Assembly (NCBI RefSeq): GCF_020215705.1
Contig: NZ_JAIWNB010000003.1
Span: 310,001 to 374,000, forward strand
DNA length: 64,000 nucleotides
Direction of reading: 5' to 3'
From: Nonomuraea aurantiaca
Lineage (GTDB): Bacteria; Actinomycetota; Actinomycetes; Streptosporangiales; Streptosporangiaceae
Positions within the stretch are counted from its first letter, which is position 1. Every line of letters begins with the position of its first letter. The notes beneath the pieces were generated by a model. That model did not search any database. It was not told the DNA's origin and saw nothing but the letters and a program-made list of their open reading frames with translations. The position numbers were made by a program, and so were the translations under genes. Positions 15,146 to 23,080 of this stretch are shown here, piece after piece.

Positions 15146-16294
15146 ATGGGGAGCCCCGTGGCGGCGCGGGCCGAGAACGCCTGGCTGCGTTCCTATCCGT
15201 TCTGGGACGCGTACTTCGCGGTGGTGCTCATCACCACCGTCATCGCGATGGTGGCGGACGGCGGCCCGCTCATCGCCGTCGGACCGGTGCTCCTGCTGGC
15301 TGTCTCCTATGTCCTGTTCGGCCGCAAAGCCGTCCGCGCGGACGCCATCCCGGTGCGGGAGAGCTGGTGGTACGCGGCGAGCATGCTCGTCCTGATCACC
15401 GGGGCCGGACTGCTGGAGCCGGCGGCGGCGATAGCGCTGTCCGCGCTGGTGCCGATGGCGTTCATGTCGCTGCGGGTGGGGCACGCCGTGGTGCTGACGG
15501 CGGCGTTCTTCGCCGCGCCGGTGCTCAACGGGCTGACGGCGGCCGGGACGGACCAGCTGCAGATCCTCCTCGCCCTGATCGTGGGACTGTCGGCGAGCGC
15601 GCTGCTCGGGACGTTCATCAGCCGGCTGTACCGGCAGAACCGCGAACGCGCCGAGCTGATCGACCAGCTCGACCGCACGCGGGCGCAGCTGGCGGAGGTC
15701 AGCAGGGAGGCCGGGGTCCTGGCGGAGCGCGAGCGGCTGGCGGGCGACATCCACGACACCCTGGCCCAGGGGTTCACGAGCATCATCATGCTCCTCCAGA
15801 GCGCCGAGGCCGTTCGCGGGGCCGAGCGGCACGTGTCGCTGGCCGTACGGACGGCGAAGGAGAACCTGGCCGAGACGAGGGCGCTCATCGCGGCGCTCGG
15901 CCCGCCCGCGCTCGACGGCACGTCACTGGGACAGGCGTTGTGCCGGCTGGGCGAGGGGTTCGAGGTGCCGGTGGAGGTGATCGTCAGGGGCGAGCCCGTC
16001 GCGTTGCCCGCCACGGCCGAGGCGGTGCTGGTGCGGGTCGCGCAGGAGGGGCTCGCCAACGTGCGCAAGCACGCCCGCGCCCGGTCCGCGCGGCTGACGC
16101 TGGACTACGGGGATGCGGCGGTGCGGCTGTCGGTGAGCGACGACGGTGACGGTTTCGAGCCGTCCACCACCCGCGACGGGTACGGCCTGCGGACCATGCG
16201 GGTCCGGGTGGCGCGGTTAGGTGGGACCGTCACCGTGGCGGCGGCTCCCGGGGCGGGCACGACGGTCACGGTGGAGCTGCCATGCTCGCCGTGA
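15146..16294 (+). CDS. NarL-type sensor histidine kinase
   Basis: This 382-residue protein has five to six membrane segments in residues 15-165 without a large extracytoplasmic loop. A HisKA_3 dimerisation helix follows with H203 in RLAGDIHDTLAQG, then an HATPase_c domain (VAQEGLANVRKHA, DDGDGFEP, GYGLRTMRVRV). This is the DesK/NarX class, which usually senses membrane or small-molecule cues. The start at ATG 15146 directly precedes the first membrane helix. It overlaps the response regulator gene by 13 bases and surely works with it. The signal is unknown. Confidence 0.9.
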   Translation: MGSPVAARAENAWLRSYPFWDAYFAVVLITTVIAMVADGGPLIAVGPVLLLAVSYVLFGRKAVRADAIPVRESWWYAASMLVLITGAGLLEPAAAIALSALVPMAFMSLRVGHAVVLTAAFFAAPVLNGLTAAGTDQLQILLALIVGLSASALLGTFISRLYRQNRERAELIDQLDRTRAQLAEVSREAGVLAERERLAGDIHDTLAQGFTSIIMLLQSAEAVRGAERHVSLAVRTAKENLAETRALIAALGPPALDGTSLGQALCRLGEGFEVPVEVIVRGEPVALPATAEAVLVRVAQEGLANVRKHARARSARLTLDYGDAAVRLSVSDDGDGFEPSTTRDGYGLRTMRVRVARLGGTVTVAAAPGAGTTVTVELPCSP

Positions 16295-16908
16295 TGATCG
16301 TCGACGACCACCCGATGGTCCGTGAGGGCCTGCGTGGGATGCTCGTCGCCGAGCCGGACATGGAGGTGGTCGGCGAGGCCGGATCGGGGGAAGAGGCGAT
16401 CGCGGTCGCGCCGCGGCTGCGGCCCGACGTGATCCTCATGGACCTGCGCATGCCGGGCTGCGACGGCGTGACCGCGATCCGGCGGCTGGGCGCGGGTTAC
16501 CGGGTGATCGTGCTGACCACGTACGAGAACGACGCCGACATCAAGCGCGCCATGTCGGCCGGCGCCGCCGGGTACCTGCTGAAGGACGTGTCACGAGCCG
16601 ACCTGGCCGCCGCCGTGCGGGCGGTGGCGGGCGGCGAGACCGTCCTGTCGCCGTCGGTGTCCGCCCGCCTGGCGGCCTGGCACAAGAGCGGCCCCGAAGG
16701 GTGGCGCCTGTCGGCGCGGGAGCGGCAGGTGCTGGAGCTCGTCGCGGAGGGGCTGACCAATGGGGAGATCGGCCGGCGGCTGTTCATCGGGGAGGCCACG
16801 GTCAAGACGCATCTGCTGCGGGCGTACGGCAAGCTGGGCGTCTCCGACCGGACCTCGGCGGTGGTGGTGGCGATGCGGCTCGACCTGGTGCGGCGGCCCG
16901 GCGGCTGA
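16282..16908 (+). CDS. LuxR/NarL-family response regulator
   Basis: This 208-residue protein has a receiver domain (VMIVDDHPMVREGLRGML) with phosphoacceptor D54 in VILMDLRMPG, T and K positions in VLTTYEN and YLLKDVS, and a C-terminal LuxR helix-turn-helix (LSARERQVLELVAEGLTN...ATVKTHLLRAYGKLGVSDR). It is the partner of the kinase at 15146. The ATG at 16282 has ggtggagctgcc in front; a second ATG at 16294 would share a base with the kinase stop. Likely targets include its own divergent promoter region. Confidence 0.93.
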   Translation: MLAVMIVDDHPMVREGLRGMLVAEPDMEVVGEAGSGEEAIAVAPRLRPDVILMDLRMPGCDGVTAIRRLGAGYRVIVLTTYENDADIKRAMSAGAAGYLLKDVSRADLAAAVRAVAGGETVLSPSVSARLAAWHKSGPEGWRLSARERQVLELVAEGLTNGEIGRRLFIGEATVKTHLLRAYGKLGVSDRTSAVVVAMRLDLVRRPGG

Positions 16909-17102
16909 CGCCTTTCACGCTTTGTAGTCGTAAGGTCACGGGATTTTCGATTTGCCGGGACAAACGGCTGCCGGACGGTGAAGGATGGCAGGAGCTGCGG
17001 GCACGTCGTGAAGGCGGTGTGGAGAGGGCACTGCCTGCCAGGAGGTGCCGCCGACCCGGAATCGGCGGGGCGCTCCGTTGATGGAAAAGTGCTGGTTACT
17101 GC

Positions 17103-18242
17103 GTGCGTACCTGGATCAGGTCCCTACGTCCCTTCGATGCCATCGCCGTACAGACGCTCATCGAGCGAACGATCGACATCCGCGAGGCGGAGCGCTTCAT
17201 CAGGCTCTTCCACGCCGAGAATCCCGGCGCGGGTGACGTGCACGCGCGTCTGCGTGAGGTCGCCAAGGAGATCGCCCGTCATGGGACTTATGCCCATACC
17301 TTCGAGGAGCTGCAGTTCGGTGCCAGGGTGGCCTGGCGCAACAGCAGCCGCTGCATCGGGCGGCTCTACTGGCGCTCGTTACGGGTACGCGACCGCCGGC
17401 AGGTGACCAGCGCCGAGGGGGTGGCCCTCGAGTGCGTGGCTCATCTGCGTGACGCGACGGGTGAGGGCAAGATCCGGCCGACGATCACCGTGTTCCCGCC
17501 GGACATGCCCGAGCGGCGCGGCCCTCGGGTGCTGAACGAGCAGCTCATCCGGTACGCCGGATATCGCATGCGTGACGGGTCGATCGTGGGGGATCCCCGC
17601 TACGTCGACTTCACCGAGCGGGTCAGACGGCTCGGCTGGCGGGGCGGGAAGGGTGGCAGGTTCGATGTGCTGCCGCTGGTCATCCAGCCGGGGCGCGGGC
17701 AGCGGCTGCTGTGCAATCTGCCGGGCGACGCGGTGCTGGAGGTGCCCCTCACACATCCGGACCATCCGTGGTTCGCCGACCTGGGGCTGCGCTGGCATGC
17801 CGTGCCGGCCATCTCCAGCATGTGCCTGGAGATCGGGGGGCTGTGCTATCCGTGCGCGCCCTTCAACGGCTGGTACATGGGGGCGGAGATCGGCGCCCGC
17901 AACCTCGCCGACACCGACCGCTACGACCAGCTGCCCGTGGTCGCCGGTCGGCTCGGGCTGAACACCGCCTCCGACCGGTCGCTGTGGCGGGACCACGCGC
18001 TGGTCCAGCTGAACGTGGCCGTGCTGCACTCGTTCGAGCGGGCGGGGGTCACGATGACCGACCACCACACGGAGTCGAACCGGTTCCTCACGCACCTGGG
18101 ACGGGAGGAGAAGGCGGGACGCGTGTGCCCGGCCGACTGGTCGTGGATCGTGCCGCCCATCTCCGGCGGCGCCACCCGCGTCTTCCACCGCTACTACGAC
18201 AACCCCCAGCTGACCCCGGCCTTCGTCCACCACACCGGCTGA
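17103..18242 (+). CDS. nos: bacterial nitric oxide synthase, oxygenase domain only
   Basis: This 379-residue protein oxidises L-arginine to citrulline and NO using an external reductase. It carries the heme-thiolate cysteine in WRNSSRCIGRLYW, the arginine-binding glutamate in NGWYMGAEIGARN, and the C-terminal pterin/heme contacts (WIVPPISGGATRVFHRYY). The length suits bacterial NOS, which lacks the reductase and calmodulin parts. No reductase or nitrating P450 gene is adjacent, so NO probably serves defence or signalling rather than toxin nitration. The GTG start at 17103 lacks a clear ribosome site and is uncertain. Its last codons and stop are duplicated as a 39-bp tandem repeat. Confidence 0.93.
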   Translation: MRTWIRSLRPFDAIAVQTLIERTIDIREAERFIRLFHAENPGAGDVHARLREVAKEIARHGTYAHTFEELQFGARVAWRNSSRCIGRLYWRSLRVRDRRQVTSAEGVALECVAHLRDATGEGKIRPTITVFPPDMPERRGPRVLNEQLIRYAGYRMRDGSIVGDPRYVDFTERVRRLGWRGGKGGRFDVLPLVIQPGRGQRLLCNLPGDAVLEVPLTHPDHPWFADLGLRWHAVPAISSMCLEIGGLCYPCAPFNGWYMGAEIGARNLADTDRYDQLPVVAGRLGLNTASDRSLWRDHALVQLNVAVLHSFERAGVTMTDHHTESNRFLTHLGREEKAGRVCPADWSWIVPPISGGATRVFHRYYDNPQLTPAFVHHTG

Positions 18243-18327
18243 CCGGAGGGCCGTCCTGCGTTCCTTCGCCACACCGGCTGACGGGGCGGCCGCCTGGCGT
18301 TCCACCGCACGGGAGGGTCGCCTTGCG
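18222..18327. repeat. 39-bp tandem duplication of the nos gene 3' end
   Basis: Units at 18222-18260 and 18261-18299 are about 80% alike (TTCnTTCnnCCACACCGGCT core), with a shortened third copy at 18300-18327. The first unit encodes the last residues and stop of the NO synthase; the later units are untranslated. Confidence 0.85.
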
Positions 18328-18358
18328 CTCCACGACTAGAATATGATTCTGTTGGCCT

Positions 18359-19132
18359 ATGGCGGAACTCGTTCTCTCCTCGGCCGATCAAGGCGTGCTC
18401 ACCCTGACCTTCAACCGTCCCGACCGGCTCAACGCCTGGACGGATGCGATGGGCCGGTGTTACTTCGACCTGCTCCAGGATGCCGAGAAGGACCCGAACG
18501 TGCGGGCCATCGTGGTGACCGGCGCGGGCAAGGGCTTCTGCTCGGGCGCCGACTTCCAGACGCTCAGCGCCATCCAGACCGGAGACTACGACGAGAGGCC
18601 GGACCCGCGCCCCAACACCTTCCCCACGACCATCGCCAAGCCGATCATCGCCGCCGTCAACGGCGCCTGCGCGGGTCTGGGCATGGTCCACGCGCTGGCC
18701 TGCGACCTGATCTTCACGGCCGAGGACGCCAAATGGACCACGGCCTTCCCGCGCCGCGGCCTGATCGCCGAATACGGCCTGTCGTGGATCCTGCCCCGCC
18801 TCATGGGTCAGCAGAGAGCGATGGACATCCTCCTGTCGGGGCGGGTCTTCACCGGCGCGGAGGCGTACGAGCTCGGCCTGGCCAACCGCTCGGTCCCGGG
18901 GGACGCGCTGCTCGCCACCGCCCAGGAGTACGCCCTGGAGCTCGCCACCCACAGCTCCCCGGCCTCCATGGCCGTCATCAAGCGTCAGGTCTGGAACGAC
19001 TGGAATGTCACCCTGGACGAAGCGGCCAAGACGGCGACCCAGGAGATGCTCGCCTCGTTCGAGCGCCCGGACTTCACCGAGGGGGTCGCGAGCTTCCTGG
19101 AGCGCCGCCTGCCGAACTTCCCGCCTCTGTAG
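18359..19132 (+). CDS. enoyl-CoA hydratase/isomerase family protein
   Basis: This 257-residue crotonase-fold protein has the oxyanion-hole blocks GAGKGFCSGADF and NGACAGLGMVHALACDL, and RGLIAEYGLSWILPRLMG around the catalytic glutamate region. It probably hydrates or isomerises a CoA thioester in fatty-acid or branched-chain catabolism; the exact substrate cannot be told. The ATG at 18359 has no ribosome site, and a TATGAT-like -10 lies only 12-17 bases upstream, so the mRNA may be leaderless or nearly so. It is a single gene convergent with galactokinase. Confidence 0.88.
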   Translation: MAELVLSSADQGVLTLTFNRPDRLNAWTDAMGRCYFDLLQDAEKDPNVRAIVVTGAGKGFCSGADFQTLSAIQTGDYDERPDPRPNTFPTTIAKPIIAAVNGACAGLGMVHALACDLIFTAEDAKWTTAFPRRGLIAEYGLSWILPRLMGQQRAMDILLSGRVFTGAEAYELGLANRSVPGDALLATAQEYALELATHSSPASMAVIKRQVWNDWNVTLDEAAKTATQEMLASFERPDFTEGVASFLERRLPNFPPL

Positions 19133-19222
19133 CCAGGCGCGTGCCCGAAGACCACCCAGATGGTGTCCGTGCGCACGTAGCGGCGGCCAGCCGGGGAACC
19201 GGAGGAGCGTTCCCCTGGACAG

Positions 19223-19259
19223 GGCCCGGCCCCGGTCGGCGGGTGGGGCCCACCGGGCC
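19223..19259. terminator. possible terminator between enoyl-CoA hydratase and galactokinase genes
   Basis: GGCCCGG (19223-19229) can pair with CCGGGCC (19253-19259), with further GC pairing inside. It sits in the 160-base gap between two convergent genes. There is no T-tract. Confidence 0.35.
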
Positions 19260-19292
19260 GGCCGTAACAGAGAATGTTGATCTTAAGAGAGG

Positions 19293-20405
19293 TCAGGACA
19301 AACGCCGCGCACCCGGAGACGGGGTGGCGGGGAGGAAGCGGGGGGCCTGCCAGGCGCGTTCGGCGTAAGCCGCGCTCACCGACTCCTTCACGTCCTCCAG
19401 ACGCTCGTCGGGCACCAGCGCGATCGCCGAGCCGCCGAAGCCGCCCCCCGTCATGCGGGCGCCCCGGGCGCCGCCGCGCAGGGACGCCTCCACGGCCAGG
19501 TCCAGCTCCGGCGACGACACCTCGTACTGGTCGCGCAGCGACAGGTGGGAGGCGTTCAGCAGGGCCCCGATCTCCGTGATCGCCCCGGCCCGGAGCAGGC
19601 CGATGAGCGCCTCGACGCGGTGGTTCTCCGTGACGATGTGCATCGTGCGCTTGCGCTCGGCGCCCTGCAGCCGGTCGAGCGCCCCGGCCAGGTCCGTGAC
19701 ATCCCGCAGCGCCGCGACCCCCAGCTTGCGGGCCGCCGACTCGCACTCCGCGCGGCGCTTGGCGTACTCGCCGCCCGCGTGCTCGTGGTGCACCTGCGTG
19801 TCGATGATGAGGATGGTCAGGCCGTGCGCGGCCAGGTCGAGCGGGATGTTGCGGGAGCCGAGCGAGCGGCAGTCGAGGAACAGCGCGTGCCCCTCGGCGC
19901 TCAGCGCGGACGCGGCCTGGTCCATGATGCCGCACGGCATGCCGACGAAGTCGTTCTCCGCGCGCTGGCTGAGCAGGGCGAGCTCCATGGGCGTCATGCC
20001 CAGGTCGTACAGGTCGTTGAGGGCCGAGGCGACGGCCACCTCCAGCGCGGCGCTCGAACTCAGCCCGGCGCCCTGGGGCACGTCGCCGTCGATGGCGATG
20101 TCGGCGCCGCGCACCCGGTCGCCCAGCATCGCCAGGACGCCGACCACGTAGCGGCTCCAGCCCTGCGACTCCTCGTGGTCGGTGATCACCAGCGGGTCGC
20201 CGGTCGACTGCAGGGACAGCAGCCGGATCGTGGCGTCGTCACGCGGGCTGACGGCCGCCGTGACGCCCCACGGCACCGCGAAGGGCAGGACGAAGCCGTC
20301 GTTGTAGTCGGTGTGCTCGCCGATCAGGTTGACACGGCCGGGCGCGTGCCAGACCGTACGCGGGTCGGCCCCGAAGGCGGCCCGGAAAGCATCGACAACG
20401 CGCAT
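19293..20405 (-). CDS. galK: galactokinase
   Basis: This 370-residue GHMP-family kinase phosphorylates D-galactose at C1 in the Leloir pathway. The galactokinase signature GRVNLIGEHTDYNDGFVLP, the ATP-binding GAGLSSSAALEVA and the C-terminal GARMTGGGFGGSAIALV are all present. The start MRVVDAFRAAFG has gaggagtgttggatt in front; the longer frame upstream would overlap the divergent promoter. galT and galE are not in the window. A 43-base gap separates it from the divergent PLP enzyme gene, so the two promoters share this space. Confidence 0.95.
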   Translation of the reverse strand: MRVVDAFRAAFGADPRTVWHAPGRVNLIGEHTDYNDGFVLPFAVPWGVTAAVSPRDDATIRLLSLQSTGDPLVITDHEESQGWSRYVVGVLAMLGDRVRGADIAIDGDVPQGAGLSSSAALEVAVASALNDLYDLGMTPMELALLSQRAENDFVGMPCGIMDQAASALSAEGHALFLDCRSLGSRNIPLDLAAHGLTILIIDTQVHHEHAGGEYAKRRAECESAARKLGVAALRDVTDLAGALDRLQGAERKRTMHIVTENHRVEALIGLLRAGAITEIGALLNASHLSLRDQYEVSSPELDLAVEASLRGGARGARMTGGGFGGSAIALVPDERLEDVKESVSAAYAERAWQAPRFLPATPSPGARRLS

Positions 20406-20448
20406 AATCCAACACTCCTCAACAAAGGTCCGACCGTAGACTAGCGCC

Positions 20449-21318
20449 ATGGAGGAGTTGGTGGATCCGGCGCTCGACTCGGTCCGGGTCTTCCTCGTCC
20501 GCGACGACAACAAGGCGCGCAAGCTCAAGTACAACCTGGGCCACCCCCGCGTGCTCACGTTCGGCGGCGCCTACTCCGGTCACATCAGGGCCGTCGCGGC
20601 GGCCGGGCGCCGCGACGGGTTCGCGACGATCGGGGTGATCCGCGGTGAGGAGAGGTTGCCGCTCAACCCGTCGCTGGCGTACGCGGTGTCCTGCGGCATG
20701 AGGCTCACCTATCTCGACCGGGGGACATACCGCCGCAAGCACACGCCAGAGGTGCAGGCCGCGCTGCGCGAGCAGTGGGGTGACGTGGCGATCCTGCCCG
20801 AGGGGGGCAGCAACGCGGCGGCCGTACGGGGGTGCGCCGAGCTGCCCGGCGAGATCGGCGGCGACTACGACGTGATCTGCTGCGCGGTCGGCACCGGCGG
20901 CACCCTGGCCGGGATCGCCGCCGGGCTGCCGGAGGGCCGGCGGGCGATCGGGTTCGCGGTGCTCAAGGGGGCCGGGTTCCTCGAGGATGAGGTGGCGCGC
21001 CTGCAGCGTGAGGCGTACGGGCGTGTGTGGCCGAACTGGTCGGTCAACCTGGACTACCACTTCGGGGGCTACGCCCGCTCGACCCCGCTTCTCGACGACT
21101 TCATCGCGAAATATCGGGTCGAGGGGGTGTATGTCGGGAAGATGCTCTACGGCGTCTTCGACCTGGCCCGGCAGGGCGCCTTCCAGCCGGGCACCCGCAT
21201 CGTCGCGGTTGTCACCGGTGAGCCGTGGAGCCCGGCGGCCGATCAGCCCTCGACCCCGGTCCAGGCGTGTGGCGCGCCCACCGGCTTCGACTCCGGCGAG
21301 CCGCGCTGCCGCAGGTAG
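20449..21318 (+). CDS. ACC deaminase/D-cysteine desulfhydrase-family PLP enzyme
   Basis: This 289-residue fold-type II PLP enzyme has the PLP lysine region RDDNKARKLKYNL, TFGGAYSGHIRAVAAAG, and the phosphate-binding loop CCAVGTGGTLAGIAAGL. Members deaminate 1-aminocyclopropane-1-carboxylate or desulfurate D-cysteine; which one cannot be decided here. It is shorter than typical members at the N terminus (the lysine is at about residue 27). The last 25 residues overlap the convergent DUF6766 gene by 76 bases and look non-homologous, so the reading frame probably runs past the natural end of the fold. Confidence 0.85.
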   Translation: MEELVDPALDSVRVFLVRDDNKARKLKYNLGHPRVLTFGGAYSGHIRAVAAAGRRDGFATIGVIRGEERLPLNPSLAYAVSCGMRLTYLDRGTYRRKHTPEVQAALREQWGDVAILPEGGSNAAAVRGCAELPGEIGGDYDVICCAVGTGGTLAGIAAGLPEGRRAIGFAVLKGAGFLEDEVARLQREAYGRVWPNWSVNLDYHFGGYARSTPLLDDFIAKYRVEGVYVGKMLYGVFDLARQGAFQPGTRIVAVVTGEPWSPAADQPSTPVQACGAPTGFDSGEPRCRR

Positions 21319-21917
21319 ATCGACAGCGCGACCATCGACAGTACGGCGAGCAGCTCCGACTGCCAGTTCTGCAGGCTCCGGTTCCAGAACTCCGGCGAGG
21401 TGACATAGGTGCCCCACGAGACCGGATCCCGCAGGTCGAGCAGCCGCTCGGAGTTGTAGGACGCCACTCCGGCCACCGACTGCGCCAGCCACGACAGTAC
21501 GAAGACGAGCCCCATCACCAGCCCGAGCGAGTTGCTGTACAACGAGAGTCGAATCCCGCCGACCTTCGCCCAGGCGGGAGAGTCGGGCCGCGCGTATGGG
21601 CCGACGAGCTGCTCCTCGTCCGACCCGGTGCCCGCCTCCTCCGGCTTCTTCGACTCCGGCGAACCCTTCTGTACCAGCCAGATCGTCATCGTGATGAACA
21701 GGAAGAACTGCAGGTATTCGGACTGCCAGTTCTCGGCCACGTCCACGGCGAAGTCCGAGGAGGTCACGTACTTGAGGAGCGAGACCGGCTCACCGCCGTT
21801 GACCAGCTGCTGGTCGTTGAACAGTGCGGTCCCCGCGATGGCCTGCCCGGCCAGTGTCAGCAGGAACATCACCAGGAAGGCCAGCGACAGCCCGTTTTCC
21901 TTGATCTTCTGCTTCAT
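21243..21917 (-). CDS. DUF6766 membrane protein with internal duplication
   Basis: This 224-residue protein consists of two similar halves, each with two membrane helices joined by an extracytoplasmic loop and ending in QKGSPESK or RQRGSPESK. Matching blocks are YVTSSDFAVDVAENWQSEYL and YVTSPEFWNRSLQNWQSELL. A repeated helix pair with the conserved NWQSE motif defines the DUF6766 family; no biochemical role is known. It starts MKQKIKENGLSL, where ATGA overlaps the stop of a 27-residue gene. Confidence 0.8.
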   Translation of the reverse strand: MKQKIKENGLSLAFLVMFLLTLAGQAIAGTALFNDQQLVNGGEPVSLLKYVTSSDFAVDVAENWQSEYLQFFLFITMTIWLVQKGSPESKKPEEAGTGSDEEQLVGPYARPDSPAWAKVGGIRLSLYSNSLGLVMGLVFVLSWLAQSVAGVASYNSERLLDLRDPVSWGTYVTSPEFWNRSLQNWQSELLAVLSMVALSIYLRQRGSPESKPVGAPHAWTGVEG

Positions 21918-21997
21918 AGACGGACCAGTCCCGTCGTGAGGAACCAGATCAGCCCCGCCGCGATGACGACGAGGGTGATCGTGAACATCACCCGCAT
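21914..21997 (-). CDS. 27-residue single-helix membrane peptide
   Basis: The frame reads MRVMFTITLVVIAAGLIWFL and then a short LTTGLVRL-type tail: one membrane helix. Its start shares a base with the upstream lipoprotein stop (TGATG), and its stop overlaps the start of the DUF6766 gene (ATGA). Coupling on both sides and a perfect helix make it a real gene in my view. It is probably a small subunit of the DUF6766 membrane protein. Confidence 0.65.
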   Translation of the reverse strand: MRVMFTITLVVIAAGLIWFLTTGLVRL

Positions 21998-22374
21998 CAG
22001 TTCTCCACCCCACAGTCATAAGGACGGTCGCCCCGCGGACGGCAGCTCGCGGCCGTCACCCGCCACCCGCCGCTGTAGCGGTGCAGGAAGACGGTGTCGC
22101 CCGCCAGCCGTACCTGGGCGTCGTCGCCCCAGACCCGCGCCGAGGTGATCGGCCCGGCGGCGCCCAGCTTGAGCTCGCGCAGCGCGTCGGCGCACGTCTG
22201 GCCGGGGTCGGGCAGCTTCTCCGCGGTCTGCTGGGAGAGCAGCGCGCAGGCGGCATCCTCCTGGTGCGCGGCGAGGGCGGCGTGGAAGCGCTCGGCCGTG
22301 CGGGCCGGGGCGGTCGCGTCCACGGCGCATCCCGCGATCAGCGCCGTCGACAGCACAGCGAGCAGCATCCTCAT
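21997..22374 (-). CDS. small lipoprotein of unknown function
   Basis: This 125-residue protein starts MRMLLAVLSTALIAGCAVDA with lipobox IAGC. It is followed by a helical part (ARTAERFHAALAAHQEDAAC) and a beta-rich part (AQVRLAGDTVFLHRYSGGWR). Four cysteines follow the lipobox and may form disulfides. The layout is like NTF2/DUF4878-type lipoproteins. It begins the three-gene membrane cluster that ends with DUF6766 (21243). Confidence 0.75.
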   Translation of the reverse strand: MRMLLAVLSTALIAGCAVDATAPARTAERFHAALAAHQEDAACALLSQQTAEKLPDPGQTCADALRELKLGAAGPITSARVWGDDAQVRLAGDTVFLHRYSGGWRVTAASCRPRGDRPYDCGVEN

Positions 22375-22411
22375 GCGCCCCCTGCTACCCAGTTATGTGG
22401 CGAGCATGCTG

Positions 22412-22957
22412 TCAGCCGAGCTGGTCGAGGATGGGGGTGACGAGCTGGTTCAGCTCGCGTACCAGCACCACCAGGACCCGCGCCGCGCTCTGCTCGACCT
22501 CGTCGTGCGGGCCTTCGGGCTCCGGCGGCAGGTCGTCGAGCGGCACCGGAACCTCGACCAGCAGCGTCGCCCGCAGGAACGGGATCCTGGCCAGGTCCTG
22601 CTCCGTCGGCTCGACGTACTGGCCGAACGTCTCCTGCCAGCCCAGCCAGCCGCGGTCGCGCCACCAGGTCCGGGAGCGGGTGAGCTCCTCGGGCAGCGGC
22701 GAGACCAGCTTGATCCGCGCGTTGAGCGTGCCGTCCCACGTGTTGCGGTGGCAGGTCGCCTCAAGGATGCGGCGGTCCCAGCGCACGTAGCCGGGGTTCA
22801 GCGACGGCGGCGTGGCCAGCCGCCAGGCCGCGCAGGCGAACCGGACCGGCGCGATGTCGCCCCACTCGAACTCTTCGAGGTTCTTGCGCACGTGTACGGC
22901 ATAGCGCCCGTCACGATCCCTGTCGAACTCCTGGTCGATCCAGAACGCTTTAGCCAT
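22412..22957 (-). CDS. conserved hypothetical protein
   Basis: This 181-residue soluble acidic protein, MAKAFWIDQEFDRDRDGRYA..., has many tryptophans (FEWGDIAP, TWWRDRGWLGWQETFGQY) and a C-terminal helix. No known domain is recognised. It lies 37 bases upstream of the lipoprotein gene in the same direction and may head that operon. The sequence gives no clue to function. Confidence 0.7.
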   Translation of the reverse strand: MAKAFWIDQEFDRDRDGRYAVHVRKNLEEFEWGDIAPVRFACAAWRLATPPSLNPGYVRWDRRILEATCHRNTWDGTLNARIKLVSPLPEELTRSRTWWRDRGWLGWQETFGQYVEPTEQDLARIPFLRATLLVEVPVPLDDLPPEPEGPHDEVEQSAARVLVVLVRELNQLVTPILDQLG

Positions 22958-23080
22958 GGCCCCTACGCTACGGCGCTCCGAACCGGGATGGCCGGAAGGT
23001 CCCGAGATCGGGGAACGTGCTGTGACCAGAGCGACACATGTGTAGCTTTTTCACAGTATTAAATGACTGGGGAGTGCAAT

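Noticed and set aside
18243..18358. Short direct repeats considered as a CRISPR array
   Set aside because: The units are contiguous without spacers, degenerate, and derived from the end of the nos gene. There are no cas genes.
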